Position numbers and translations under genes: made by a program. A stretch of 64,000 nt of DNA from Bradyrhizobium sp. LLZ17 (GTDB lineage: Bacteria > Pseudomonadota > Alphaproteobacteria > Rhizobiales > Xanthobacteraceae): positions 7,731,001 to 7,795,000 of the forward strand of contig NZ_CP165734.1 of NCBI RefSeq assembly GCF_041200145.1, read 5' to 3'. Every line of letters starts with the position of its first letter. Position 1 is the stretch's first letter. The notes under the pieces were generated by a model. The model worked only from the letters and a program-made list of their open reading frames with translations. It was not told the origin of the DNA and made no database searches. Shown piece after piece: positions 1 through 9,558 of this stretch.

Positions 1-236
1 GGCTCAGGCTACAGGCGCCGAGGGTACCGGAGCGATTCCGGATAACTACGGTGCGGGATACTGTCCTACTAAATCGGACGGAAGCCCGGCATCCCCCAGC
101 CCGCGCCGCGCGAGCATCCTCGTCTATAGCGACAGCAGAAACCCAGCTGCGTGCGACCAAACTGAGACTGGATGCGGCGCACACGCCTATGTCGCAGCGA
201 GTCTGCGGCACAGACTAACGGAAGGTAACAATTCAC

Positions 237-1548
237 CTAACTGCGCATGAAGCCTTCGCACTCGCCTTCGGCCCAGGCAAGTGCGTTCTCGAGTGGCTCG
301 CCTTGCGCGTAACGTAGCGCCATCTTGGTCATCGTCGCGCGCGTGTAGATCTGCTGCGCAACCTTCGGCGGAGCGGGCCACCCCGCAATCGATAGGCTCT
401 GCTGCTTGAAGGGGTTAGCATAATGGTAAAGGGTACCTTTTGGTGGCTCCGCTGCTGCCCATACGGGCAGCGTGGTCACCTTTTCATAGGCTGGCACCTC
501 ATAGCCGGCGCTGGCGATCACAAGTTGCTCAATTGATAACGGCAGCGACAAATGCGCAAGCAGGCTTTTTGCTGCTTCCTTGTTCTTCGAAAACGCCCAT
601 ATGGTCCAAAAGGCGGGGAGATAGGGCGCGAAGCGACCCTTAGGGCCAGCCGGGAATCCATCGGTCCATAATTGTTCGGCAACTCGAGGCGCGTCGCGCT
701 TGGCAACTGCCCACGCACTCGGCGGATTACAGATTAGCGCGCCTTTGCCTGAGATCAGCCATTTGTTGTTTGACGAATCGTCCCATGCGCCCGCGTCTGG
801 CGGCAGGAAAGCAAGCAGCCGCTTGTAGAATTCCAGCGCCTCCCGTACCTCGTCGGTCCTAACAGTGAGATTGCCGTCAGCGTCGACTAGATGAGCGCCG
901 AATGACTCAAAGATAGCCCCGGCTGTACACACGCTATCGTTGGTGTCGCCCAGTCCAATTCCGAACGGGAAGCCGGCCTTGTGGCAGTCTTTCGCTGCCT
1001 TCAGGAACGTATCCATCGTCCAATCTTCGGCTTTCGGCGGCAAGCCTGCCGGATACATCGCCTGCACATCAATTTTGGCATGCTCCTTCAGCAAGTCGAT
1101 CCGGGAGCAGGGGGGCTGAAGCTGGCTGCCTTGGCACGCGGGAACGCCGATCCATCTACCGTTAGCCTGAGCGAGATATCTGACCGTTCCGTTCACGTCG
1201 CCGTTTTGCTTGAGAACCGGCTCCATCACGTCGTCAACGGGTTCGAGCAATTCGGCAAAACCCTGCGGCGACCATGTCGCTAGACGCAGAATATCGTGAC
1301 CGGTTTTCGCTTGTGCCTCGGCTTGGCTGGTTAGGAGCAGCTTGTTACCCTGGCTCCTCGACCTTTTCCCTCTCTGCCCATTCCCTGACGAGATCCGTCG
1401 AGGCTTTGTTTGCTCCCGGTACCCAGTGATCCCAGAAGCCTATGGTCAGCTTGCCAGCCGCGTAGGCACCATGAACATACGGAGCGGTGATGAGCGTTGC
1501 TGATGTGGTCGCGGCGGCAGCGACGAATTCTCGTCGAGATAGTCTCAT
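237..1548 (-). pseudogene. Broken ABC sugar-type substrate-binding protein
   Basis: This would be a periplasmic binding protein of the extracellular solute-binding family 1 (sugar ABC importers). The amino terminus carries a twin-arginine signal (LSRREFVAAAATT), followed by KLTIGFWDHWVPGANKAS, typical of the family. The start at 1548 is preceded by GGGGAG. The first frame ends at a TAA at 1345-1347 just after REKVEEPG. The protein resumes in another frame with GNKLLLTSQAEAQAKTGHDILRL and continues to the stop at 237. The join lacks roughly the VSIDYIT stretch normally found there, so a short deletion with frame change is likely. No permease or ATPase genes lie beside it. It is therefore probably a dead orphan gene. 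Confidence 0.75.
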
Positions 1549-2053
1549 TGGCTTGCTCCCCGGGTTGACGGCGCTTCTGCGCTGCACTGACCGCGCGACA
1601 GGGGGGATGCTCTTGAGTGCTATTTAGCCGCGACTTTCGCCTGTGGCAGCTCCTAAGCCAAGCGGTCATCTAAAGCTCAAAGCTGAGCTGCAGCAAGCAA
1701 AGTTATCCGTCAACCACTCTGTCGCAACCCTGTTAGTGGTCGCGCCATCCTCTCGCGCCAAGTAAAGGCTGTCGCGTAACCAACCAACCTCCGGAGCTTG
1801 AGAAGCAGAGCTTATGGAGGTCGTTTGCGTAATCTAATTGACGCTCAGACATTGCAGGGTATGGATGAACTTCGGAGCATCGCGGCGAAACAGACTCAAT
1901 CTCACCCCGCAGAATCGTCGCGACCAGACTGAGCCTGACCAGTTCCAGAATTAACCCGTAGCACGGACATCAATCTTAATGTGAGGCTTTGATTGCAGCG
2001 GCGCATTGGGGCGTTAGGTTTCCGCACCGGACATTGCCCCGTCCGGGTTCACC
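1549..2053. other. Intergenic stretch without a recognisable gene
   Basis: About 500 bases between the broken binding protein and the next small open frame. The short open frames here have no family resemblance and no convincing ribosome binding site. It should hold the promoter of the minus-strand binding-protein gene, but I see no clear operator, hairpin or repeat. Confidence 0.5.
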
Positions 2054-2383
2054 ATGGCGAAGCCGTCGCGCCATCATTTTCGACGCGGCGGCTTCGTTCG
2101 GTGGCAACGCGCGAGTATCATTTTGAAGAGGCCGTCGAAACACGAGACGCTCGATCTCAGCGAGATGCGGCGGCAGATCACGGCCCTGCGATCCCGGCAC
2201 TCGGAAAATCTACGCATCACCTATCTGTTGAACAGGCTGCTGATCAAGATTGCATATCTCAGTGAACCGGGGAGCGCAGCTCACGCGGAGCAACTGCGCG
2301 AAGCGTTCGCCAGAACGATGGCGGATGTCGCGAAACACATCCGGGAAAACGACCGCAAGCCGTCCGGAAAGACTAACAAATAG
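2054..2383 (+). CDS. Small hypothetical protein
   Basis: A 109-residue open frame that I cannot assign to a family. The first 30 residues are basic (MAKPSRHHFRRGG). The rest reads like a compact helical protein, with RRQITALRSRHSENLRITYLLNRLLIKIAYL followed by an acidic/basic helix ending in DRKPSGKTNK. The amphipathic pattern looks more like a real protein than the overlapping frames do. No strong ribosome binding site precedes the ATG at 2054, and a later ATG at 2165 is possible. It stands alone between two binding-protein genes on the other strand. Function is unknown. Confidence 0.4.
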   Translation: MAKPSRHHFRRGGFVRWQRASIILKRPSKHETLDLSEMRRQITALRSRHSENLRITYLLNRLLIKIAYLSEPGSAAHAEQLREAFARTMADVAKHIRENDRKPSGKTNK

Positions 2384-2545
2384 ATCAAACCAAGCCGACC
2401 AAAGCTCCCGCCGTTCTCACGTCGGCTGTTGGCGGTAGACCGGATGCGGCATAGCACTCGCGTTGGTCGCCGCTTCTGAGCCACAACAGAAGCGGTTCTT
2501 CCACGTTGAGCGGTGCTCGCCCTCCGCACGCACAGAGGCCGGTGA

Positions 2546-3757
2546 CTATCCGTTCACCAGTGGACACCCGCCATCTTTCAATGGACGAAAGGCTTCTGCT
2601 GCCGGGATGGTGGCCCGCAGTTTGTAGAAGTCGCCGAAGTATCTCGATTCGGCGGGTGGTTTTACCTCAAACAGATACATTTCGTGGATTTTGCGTCCGT
2701 CGGCCCGAATGATTCCTTTGCCGTACAGGCGGTCGTCGGTCGGAATCTCCTTCATTTTGGCGGCGACGGCGCGGCCATCGGCGTCAGATTTTAGCGCCTC
2801 GACTGTTTTGAGATAGTGGGTCACTGCCGAATAGACACCCGCCTGGGCCGATGTGGGGACCTTGCCCGGCCGCTCAACCTGCCAGCGCTTCGTCCAGATG
2901 CGGTTGTTGTCGTTCATGTCCCAATACCAGGCTTCGGTTAAAACGACGCCCTGCGTTGTCGGCAGACCAAGCGCGGCGATGTCGCTCACCCACAACAACA
3001 GACCTGCGATATTCTGCCCGCCTTTGACGACTCCAAACTCCGCCGCCTGTTTAATCGCGTTTGTGGCGTCGCCGCCCGCGTTAGCGAGACCGATCACTTT
3101 AGCCTTGGAGGCTTGTGCCTGGAGCAGAAATGACGAAAAATCACTGGTGTTAATCGGCACCCGGACCTTGCCCAGCACTTTCCCGCCATTGGCTTCCACG
3201 ACCGCCGCAGCATCGCGTTCAAGAGCATAGCCGAACGCATAATCGGCGGTGACGAAGAACCAAGTATCGCCACCCGTCTGTACCGTCGCCTTCCCGGTAC
3301 TATTGGCGAGCGCCCAGGTATCGTAGACCCAATGAATTGTATTCGTGTTGCACTTTGGACCGGTGAGGTCCGACGTCGCCGCGCCCGTTACCAGGAACAG
3401 CTTGTTCTTTTGGTGGGCGATCTCACTCACTGCCAGGGAAACGCCGGAATTCATGCCGTCAACGATCACATCGACCTTCTCGACATCGAACCATCTGTTG
3501 GCGATGCTGGCGCCAACGTCAGGTTTATTTTGCATGTCGGCGCTGACGATTTCTACTTTCATCCCCTTGGCAGCCGCACCAAAATCTTCGATCGCGAGCT
3601 TTGCGGCCACGACCGATCCGGGCCCGCCGATGTCCGAATAAATGCCCGACATATCTGTCAATATGCCGATCTTGACGATGTCATCGGTATATTGCGCGTT
3701 GGCCGAATTGTTCAGGAGAGCGGCCGCAATCGTGATCACACCGAAAATCATTTTCAT
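2546..3757 (-). CDS. LivK-type ABC substrate-binding protein (orphan)
   Basis: A 403-residue periplasmic binding protein of the type I (branched-chain amino acid/amide) family. A Sec signal peptide is visible (MKMIFGVITIAAALLNNSANA). After it comes DDIVKIGILTDMSGIYSDIGGPGSVVAAKLAIEDFG, the usual start of the mature LivK-like domain, and the length fits the family. The central GDTWFFVTADYAFGYALERDAAAVVEANGGKVLG segment is also typical. No LivHMGF permease or ATPase genes are adjacent, so it must work with a transporter encoded elsewhere or serve as a sensor. The ligand cannot be told from sequence; members of this family bind amino acids, amides or aromatic acids. Confidence 0.85.
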   Translation of the reverse strand: MKMIFGVITIAAALLNNSANAQYTDDIVKIGILTDMSGIYSDIGGPGSVVAAKLAIEDFGAAAKGMKVEIVSADMQNKPDVGASIANRWFDVEKVDVIVDGMNSGVSLAVSEIAHQKNKLFLVTGAATSDLTGPKCNTNTIHWVYDTWALANSTGKATVQTGGDTWFFVTADYAFGYALERDAAAVVEANGGKVLGKVRVPINTSDFSSFLLQAQASKAKVIGLANAGGDATNAIKQAAEFGVVKGGQNIAGLLLWVSDIAALGLPTTQGVVLTEAWYWDMNDNNRIWTKRWQVERPGKVPTSAQAGVYSAVTHYLKTVEALKSDADGRAVAAKMKEIPTDDRLYGKGIIRADGRKIHEMYLFEVKPPAESRYFGDFYKLRATIPAAEAFRPLKDGGCPLVNG

Positions 3758-3982
3758 GTGCTACCCCGTAAGTACGCCGACACGCACATTATCAAGTTAT
3801 TTGACCTGTGTGAAACGCTTTGCGGTGGCTTTTTCCTTTGAGACATTAATGGGGGAGCGAACTGGATTCAGCACGCTTTCACCGAACGAACGTTAGGCGC
3901 GCCGCCTGCTGTCTTGGTTTGAGCGACAGAGCCCCCAGAATGTGCTAAACTGACCTAAGCGCGGCCTTCAGGGAGGCACGGC

Positions 3983-5764
3983 ATGGTTGAGTCCAGAAAA
4001 CTCGCGGCGATACTGGCCGCAGACGTTGTTGGGTTCAGTCGGCTAACGGGAGCTGACGAGGACCGTACCCTGGCAAGGCTGCGTGCACTTCGAAGCGACC
4101 TGATTGATCCAACAATCGCAGTTCACGCAGGTCGCGTGGTGAAGCGGACCGGCGACGGAGCTATTGTCGAATTTCGAAGCGTCGTCGATGCCGTCCGTTG
4201 CGCCATCGAGATCCAGAACTCAATGATCGAGCGCAACGTCGGTTTGCGGCAGGAACAGCGGATCGAGTTTCGTATCGGCATTCATCTGGGCGATGTTGTG
4301 GAGGAGAGCGATGGCGATCTGATGGGCGATGGCGTCAACATCGCGGCGCGACTGCAAGCCGTCGCCCAACCAAGAGCGATATGTCTCTCGGAAGACGCCT
4401 ACCGACAGGTAAGGTCACGGCTCAATCTTGCAATCAGCGATCTTGGAGAGACTCTGCTGAAGAACATCGCCGACCCGGTACACGTGTATTCAGTTCAGTT
4501 CGGGAACGGGATTGTAAAGGCGGCTGCGCTAGGCGATGCGATATCTAACGTGCCCGCATTGTCCTCCCCTGATAAGCCATCAATCGCAGTCCTACCCTTT
4601 CAGAATATGAGCGGCGATCCAGAACAGGTCTATTTTGCGGATGGGATCGTCGAAGAGATCATAACGGCACTCTCGCATTTTCGCTGGCTTTCGGTAATCG
4701 CACGCAATTCGAGCTTTACCTATAAGGGTAAGAGCGTGGATGTGAAGCAGATCGGGCGGGAGCTCGGTGCCCGCTATGTGCTCGAGGGCAGCGTTCGCAA
4801 ATCGGGCGATCGAGTGAGGATTACCGGGCAGATGATCGACGCCTCCACAGGAACCCACTTGTGGGCTGATCGGTTCGATGGCGCGTTGGAGGACATCTTC
4901 GATCTTCAGGACTGCGTCACAGCGAAGGTCGTCGGGGAGATCGCGCCGAGGCTTGAGCAGGTCGAAATTGACCGAGCCAAACGTAAGCAGACCGAAAATT
5001 TGGACGCCTACGATTACTATCTACGCGGGCTGGCGAGCCTGCACGAATGGACCAGAGATTCCAACACTGAAGCTCTGCGGCTGTTTTTCCGGGCTAACGA
5101 GCTCGACCCAAGTTTTGCGTCGGCTTATGGCTTGGCCGCTATGTGCTACGTCTGGCGCAAGGTGAACGGCTGGATTGTCGATCCCACTCAAGAAGTCGCG
5201 GAGGCGGAGCGATTAGGACGGCTCGCTGTGGAGTTTGGGCCTGACGATGCGGTCGCATTGTCAGGCGGGGGATATGCACTCGTCTTTGTCGCGCATGACC
5301 TCAATGATGGACCTGCTTTCATCGAGCGGGCGCTCGCGCTCAATCCCAATTTGGCATGGGCCCTGTTCTCGAGTGGATGGACCAAAGCCTTCCTGGGCGA
5401 TCCCGAAGGCGCAATCGCCCAGCTCACTCGTGCGATACTCCTTTCGCCGCTGGATCCACATGGCTTCCGGGCGAAAGGCGGCATTGCCTTCGCTCACTTT
5501 CTCGCCAGCCGGTACGAGGAAGCGATCACATGGGCGGAAGCGGCTTTACGGCAACGCCCCACCTATTTGGCATCCATTCGCGATCTGGCGGCGGCCAACG
5601 CGCTTGCCGGTCGCATTCCAGATGCGCAAAAGGCCATGTCGCGCTTGCGCAAGCTGGACCCTGCTAAGCGCGTTTCCGCAGTCAAGGATTGGGTCCCACT
5701 TCGCAGACCCGACGATCTTAAACGATTGGAGGAAGGCCTGCGGCGGGCAGGGCTTCCGGAATGA
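3983..5764 (+). CDS. Class III adenylate cyclase with TolB-like and TPR region
   Basis: A 593-residue signalling protein. Residues 1 to about 175 form a class III nucleotide cyclase domain: LAAILAADVVGFSRLTG and KRTGDGAIVEF carry the metal-binding aspartates, and DGVNIAARLQ is the usual transition-state region. Residues about 200-340 (KPSIAVLPFQNMSGDPEQVYFADGIVEEI and following) match the TolB-N/FlgO-like domain often fused to rhizobial cyclases. The remainder is tetratricopeptide repeats (for example LAWALFSSGWTKAFLGDPEGAIAQLTRA). No membrane segment is obvious, so it is likely cytoplasmic. The ATG at 3983 follows GGGAGG at a good distance. It probably makes cAMP in response to a protein partner bound by the TPRs. 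It is monocistronic; the input signal is unknown. Confidence 0.88.
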   Translation: MVESRKLAAILAADVVGFSRLTGADEDRTLARLRALRSDLIDPTIAVHAGRVVKRTGDGAIVEFRSVVDAVRCAIEIQNSMIERNVGLRQEQRIEFRIGIHLGDVVEESDGDLMGDGVNIAARLQAVAQPRAICLSEDAYRQVRSRLNLAISDLGETLLKNIADPVHVYSVQFGNGIVKAAALGDAISNVPALSSPDKPSIAVLPFQNMSGDPEQVYFADGIVEEIITALSHFRWLSVIARNSSFTYKGKSVDVKQIGRELGARYVLEGSVRKSGDRVRITGQMIDASTGTHLWADRFDGALEDIFDLQDCVTAKVVGEIAPRLEQVEIDRAKRKQTENLDAYDYYLRGLASLHEWTRDSNTEALRLFFRANELDPSFASAYGLAAMCYVWRKVNGWIVDPTQEVAEAERLGRLAVEFGPDDAVALSGGGYALVFVAHDLNDGPAFIERALALNPNLAWALFSSGWTKAFLGDPEGAIAQLTRAILLSPLDPHGFRAKGGIAFAHFLASRYEEAITWAEAALRQRPTYLASIRDLAAANALAGRIPDAQKAMSRLRKLDPAKRVSAVKDWVPLRRPDDLKRLEEGLRRAGLPE

Positions 5765-6241
5765 GAGGGCCCGGGGGCGGCGGAATTTTCCGCTGTTGGG
5801 CTCTTTTCCGAAGTGGCTGATGCAGATCACGGCGACTGCGGTATTGTAGGTTGAGACATGGCATGCTCGTTGTGTGGCGACCCTGGCTAGCTTATCGCGG
5901 CAGGGCAGGAGCACGGCCGGACCGTCCCATTCGCGGACTATGGCGGCAGACTTAGCGAAAGTCATCCATAGAGAATATCCGGCTCGGCCGAGCGTCGGCG
6001 AGGCGTACCTCGAAGCTGCCGCAGACCGAGTGACTTTCCGTCATGGGTGTGAACATGTCGAATATCAGCAGTCGCCCCGACATTGCTGCGAGCCGCCCTA
6101 GCACCGCTGCGGCGCGTCGTGTTCGAGGCTGGGCAAATGCGAAAATCAAAATGTAGAAGCGGACAGTTAGAGGCGCGCGGATTTGAATAACTCGCGCGCC
6201 TCTACAGCACGTTCACGACTCGGCTTCGGCTGAACGGCGGT
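5765..6241. other. Intergenic stretch, no gene seen
   Basis: About 480 bases between the cyclase and a small exported protein on the other strand. No open frame here resembles a protein family. Its one clear structure is the GC-rich inverted repeat at 6168-6204, listed separately. Confidence 0.5.
6168..6204 (-). terminator. GC-rich hairpin, possible terminator
   Basis: A perfect 12-base inverted repeat (TAGAGGCGCGCG and its complement) surrounds a 13-base loop, 38 bases beyond the stop of the minus-strand gene at 6242. There is no T-tract in either direction, so intrinsic termination is uncertain; it could instead stabilise the 3' end of the transcript. Confidence 0.4.
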
Positions 6242-6463
6242 TCAGAACGGCCTCCAGCGACGCGGATTGTGCCGGTAATGATCGTAGTCGTGGTCGCAGT
6301 CATCGTAACCATAACCATAGTAGCCGGGGCCGCCGAGGACGATAGTTACACCACCCCGATGGTGCGAGCCGCCAAACTCATATGCGGAGGCTGAGGTTGG
6401 GGCCAAAGCAGCCGCGCCCAATAAGACTGCGGCAACTGCAAGAAGTGAGAATTTGCGCAACAT
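6242..6463 (-). CDS. Small exported Gly/Tyr/His-rich protein
   Basis: A 73-residue protein with a clear Sec signal peptide (MLRKFSLLAVAAVLLGAAALAPTSASA, cleavage near residue 27). The mature part is only about 46 residues and very rich in glycine, tyrosine, aspartate and histidine (GGPGYYGYGYDDCDHDYDHYRHN), ending in basic RRWRPF. Such small secreted proteins are common in Bradyrhizobium-like genomes and have no assigned function. The His/Asp-rich stretch could bind metal; that is inference only. A ribosome-binding-like GAAAGGAACGAT precedes the ATG. Confidence 0.7.
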   Translation of the reverse strand: MLRKFSLLAVAAVLLGAAALAPTSASAYEFGGSHHRGGVTIVLGGPGYYGYGYDDCDHDYDHYRHNPRRWRPF

Positions 6464-6828
6464 AGATCGTTCCTTTCTGATAGCTGGTCGATGTCGTTAT
6501 CGACCACCGCAGCATGGAGGATGGGAGGACTGTCAGACTGTGACTTCAGACACGTTTGGTTTGCGCTGAGCGAGGGCAAGCCCTAATTGTCGTCCGGTGG
6601 TTTGGGAATACACGACAGACAACTCACGCCGTCCCGGCCTTCCTTTCTCCTGCACGCAGCCGCGCCAGCGCAGCAGCAACGGATTCACCGCTCGGGAGGG
6701 GGCTCCTGCAGTTAGTTCTGGAGCAGAAACCCCTTGGCGGGCCGCTTTCATGTCGAACGCCCGACCTGTTGGCGATGTGAACAATCCGCGCTTCATGGGG
6801 CCGCTCTATCCTCCTAACGTCCGCTCGT
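6464..6828. other. Intergenic stretch left of the insertion sequence
   Basis: About 365 bases between the small exported protein and the left inverted repeat of the insertion sequence. It should contain the exported protein's promoter. I see no convincing gene; overlapping open frames on both strands have no family features. Confidence 0.45.
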
Positions 6829-6848
6829 GGCCCAGGCCGTGTGAAAAC
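6829..6848 (+). repeat. Left terminal inverted repeat of the IS
   Basis: Twenty bases, GGCCCAGGCCGTGTGAAAAC, exactly complementary to 8465-8484. It lies 123 bases beyond the transposase stop. Confidence 0.85.
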
Positions 6849-6971
6849 CGTGCAACTTGATGCCTACCGGCGCCTTCCGCCGCCGCCGAGCCTTTTATGC
6901 GATGGGATTGCCCCCCTGTCGTCTTAGGATGAACCAGAAGCTTCATCTAGGCGCTGATTTGGTGGCGGACC

Positions 6972-8409
6972 TCACGCCTGCATCGCTTCCAGCAATCCGC
7001 CTATGCCCACGATCATCATCACGCGCTTCATGTTGTAGGCCAGCACATTGAGCGCCATCTCGGTGGCCACCTTTGGCAGCTCTCTCGTGAGAAAGTGTGT
7101 TGCTCCCATCCACCCCTTTATCGTGCCGAACGGATGCTCCACTGTCTGACGGCGGACACCCATTGCGTTGGGATTGTGGTCGAGCCGATGCTGAACTTTC
7201 TCCAGAACGGCCTCGTGCTCCCAGCGTGAGATGCGGCGCTCGGGGCCTGTCGTGCACTGAGCTTTTAGCGCGCAAGTTTTACAGGTGCTTGTCCAATAGC
7301 GGCGCAGGGCCTTTCCATCTTCTACGTTCGTGAAGTGATAGTTTAGTCGCTCGCCGGCGGGACAGCGATAGACATCGTCGGCCGCTACGTAGACGAAGTC
7401 CTGTTTGCCGAAGCGGCCGGCAGCTTTCGCGCCGGAAGTCATCGGCTTCGGCAACGTCACCGTGATGCCGGCTTCCTCGCAGGCCTTGATCTCCTCTCCA
7501 TTGTAGTAGCCACGGTCTGCTACCACTTCGAGCGTCTCGACTGACATCTCATCGCGAGCCTGCCTGGACATGTTAGCGAGTTCGTGGCGATCGGTGCCCA
7601 CGTTGGTCACTTCGTGAGCCACGATGAGATGATGCTGCGTATCAACTGCGATCTGCACGTTGTAGCCAACGATCCCGGTATCCTTGCCACTCGTCGCCAT
7701 CGAGCGCGCATCGGGATCGGTCAGCGAAATCTGCTTGTCCTCGCTCTTGATCATCTCCGCATTGATCGTGTTGAGCCGGATGACCTCCTCCTTCAGCTTC
7801 TCAATCTTGCCATTCAACCGCTCAACCTTCGGCCTCCGGCACCGCGTCGCCATGCCGATCGGCGGTCTCAAGCTGAGAGAGATAGCGGGCGATGCTCTCA
7901 TCGATGCGCTCCAGACGCCTCTTCATCTTTGCCTCTGTGAAGTTCTTGTCCCGCGCATTGACGGCCTTGAATTTTGATCCGTCGATGGCGACGCTCGCGG
8001 CACTGAACAGCTCAAGCTTTCGGCACAACGCGACGAACTCGCGACAGACCCCACGAATGGCCTTGCCATTGTCCTTGCGGAAGTCAGCGATCGTCTTGAA
8101 ATCCGGCGTCAGCTGACCGGTCAACCAAATCATCTCGATATTGCGCTGGCATTCCCGCTCCAAGCGCCGGCTCGACGGAACTCGATTGAGATAGCCGTAG
8201 ATGTAAAGCTTGAGCATCGTACCGGGGTGATAGCTGGGTCGGCCCGTGTCGAATGGCTGCACGCCGATGAACCCGAGCTTGCCGAGATCGAGACTCTCGA
8301 CGAACACGTCGACCGCTCGCACTGGATTATCCACGGTCACATAGTCATCGAGCGATGCCGGAAACAGCATGCTCTGCCCGCGATCCACCCCTTCAACAAA
8401 GCGCTTCAT
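6972..8409 (-). pseudogene. IS1182-family transposase, frame broken
   Basis: A DDE transposase of about 475 residues split in two frames. The first part (from 8409, after GGGGAGG) has the family opening MKRFVEGVDRGQSMLFPASLDDYV, the DUF772-like region and AIDGSKFKAVNARDKN with the first catalytic aspartate. It stops at the TGA at 7822-7824. The second part continues with KVERLNGKIEKLKEE and contains VVADRGYYNGEEI (second aspartate) and QTVEHPFGTIKGWMG (glutamate). A change of one base near 7825-7835 would restore a single frame. This may be an inactivating indel or a sequence error; IS1182 elements are not generally known for programmed frameshifting. Confidence 0.85.
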
Positions 8410-8464
8410 CGGACCTCCCCGCAAGTGCGGGGAATCCTATCGCGCGAATCACCGGAAACAGAAC

Positions 8465-8484
8465 GTTTTCACACGGCCTGGGCC
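8465..8484 (-). repeat. Right terminal inverted repeat of the IS
   Basis: Exact complement of the left repeat, 56 bases upstream of the transposase start. Between it and the gene lies a small hairpin (CCCCGCAAGTGCGGGG at 8416-8431). Confidence 0.85.
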
Positions 8485-9189
8485 CAAGGCCGACATAGAT
8501 CCGGTCGGCACGCTGCGTCGCCTTTCGAGTAAAGCGGACAGTCAGGTCTATTCTAGTTTGACACGTCGGGCAAAACACCGTCAGAATGACATCATCGAAA
8601 CGAGTTTGGTTCGCCCGCGCCGGAAGCATCCGCCGCGGGTTTTTTCGTTTCGGTTTCGAGATCGGACGGCGTCCCGCGCATCGCGGCCTCGCCCTCGTTG
8701 AAACGCGTTCATGGAGCGCCGATGGGCGTGCCGCCGTCCGAACCATTGCTGGCCGTACACGCGCGAACGTGGCGGCCCTCGGCGTGAGCGCTGTTCGCTC
8801 GCGCCGCTGCGGCCTCCGGACACACGGAGATAGGGTTCGCGCTCGAAACGATCGCGCCTCGTCGCGCGATCTGCCGCATTCTTGCTTTGATGAAATGATG
8901 ACGGGGCAGCTGAGATTGCTCGCGACTGCAGGCCTGATCGATTGGCCTGTGGGGAATATCCTCATGAGCGACGATATTTAATGGCTGCGTGAAGATGCTT
9001 CCGTCCACCTGCCCGCCGTCAGGCAGGCGTGCGAAAGCACGGGCGCTGACCGCAATTCCACCGCTGGCGCGCAGCCGCACCAGAACAGCCATCAAGGTTC
9101 TCGTTGGGATCGTGCGCAGCGGTGATGCCGGCGTCGCGCGTGTCCCCGGGTCGCGTTAGAAGGATGCGAGCGCACGTTGTGCCGGGTCT
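8485..9189. other. Accessory DNA without a recognisable gene
   Basis: About 700 bases to the right of the insertion sequence. Open frames exist on both strands but are arginine/alanine-rich translations of GC-rich DNA with no domain features. The stretch near 8560 (TGACACGTCGGGCAAAACAC) looks like non-coding sequence rather than protein. I see nothing functional here. Confidence 0.45.
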
Positions 9190-9342
9190 TGCTGCGTCTA
9201 GGGAATGGCACAGCATTGTTTCGGACACGACGGACAATCCGGTGTCGGCCAATAATTTCATCAAGGCCGGTTATCGGCTCTATGAACCGATGTGCCCTGG
9301 GCTTGGTCGAATTCGCTGTATTGGAGAAAGTGGCTCAAATAG
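9190..9342 (+). pseudogene. Remnant of a GNAT-type acetyltransferase (C-terminal end)
   Basis: One frame reads EWHSIVSDTTDNPVSANNFIKAGYRLYEP. The adjacent frame then continues PWAWSNSLYWRKWLK and a stop at 9340-9342. Together these resemble the C-terminal end of GNAT N-acetyltransferases (asparagine-rich helix, then a Y-P-W...LYWRK ending). A frame change near 9280-9290 separates the two halves, and no N-terminal half is visible upstream. It is a decayed fragment next to an insertion sequence. The assignment rests on a short motif only. Confidence 0.45.
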
Positions 9343-9410
9343 ACACGGAATTGTGGGGTTTCCCGTGAGGCGGAACGTCACTTCTGCATCGGAATAATCT
9401 ATACGATCGA

Positions 9411-9446
9411 AACGGCCCGGCAGCTTGATTGCTGCCGGGCCGTTTT
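9411..9446 (+). terminator. Strong intrinsic terminator
   Basis: AACGGCCCGGCAGC and its perfect complement form a 14-base-pair stem with the 6-base loop TTGATT, followed by TTTT on the plus strand. It insulates the catabolic operon starting at 9559 from the accessory DNA on its left. Confidence 0.8.
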
Positions 9447-9558
9447 GGCGTTTCGAGAGAGCGTTGATCAGGTACTTGCGCAGGCCGCGGTGCCGGGCTT
9501 TAACTTTCGTCTTGCAGGAAATTCGGCGAGCACAAGCCGATGTAAGGGAGCGCCAGGG

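Larger units (their letters stand above)
6829..8484 (-). mobile_element. IS1182-family insertion sequence
   Basis: A 1656-bp element defined by identical 20-base terminal inverted repeats (GGCCCAGGCCGTGTGAAAAC at 6829-6848 and its complement at 8465-8484). These enclose one transposase reading region on the minus strand. The length and transposase type fit the IS1182 family. No clear target-site duplication was found at the flanks (left ...CGCTCGT, right CAAGGCC...). The transposase carries a frame break, so this copy may be inactive. Confidence 0.8.

Noticed and set aside
7822..7836. Programmed frameshift in the IS transposase
   Set aside because: No slippery heptamer or downstream structure is evident, and IS1182 relatives usually have one frame. 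An indel is simpler.
8393..8981. Overlapping open frames on both strands right of the insertion sequence
   Set aside because: Low-complexity Arg/Ala translations without ribosome binding sites or similarity to any family I know.
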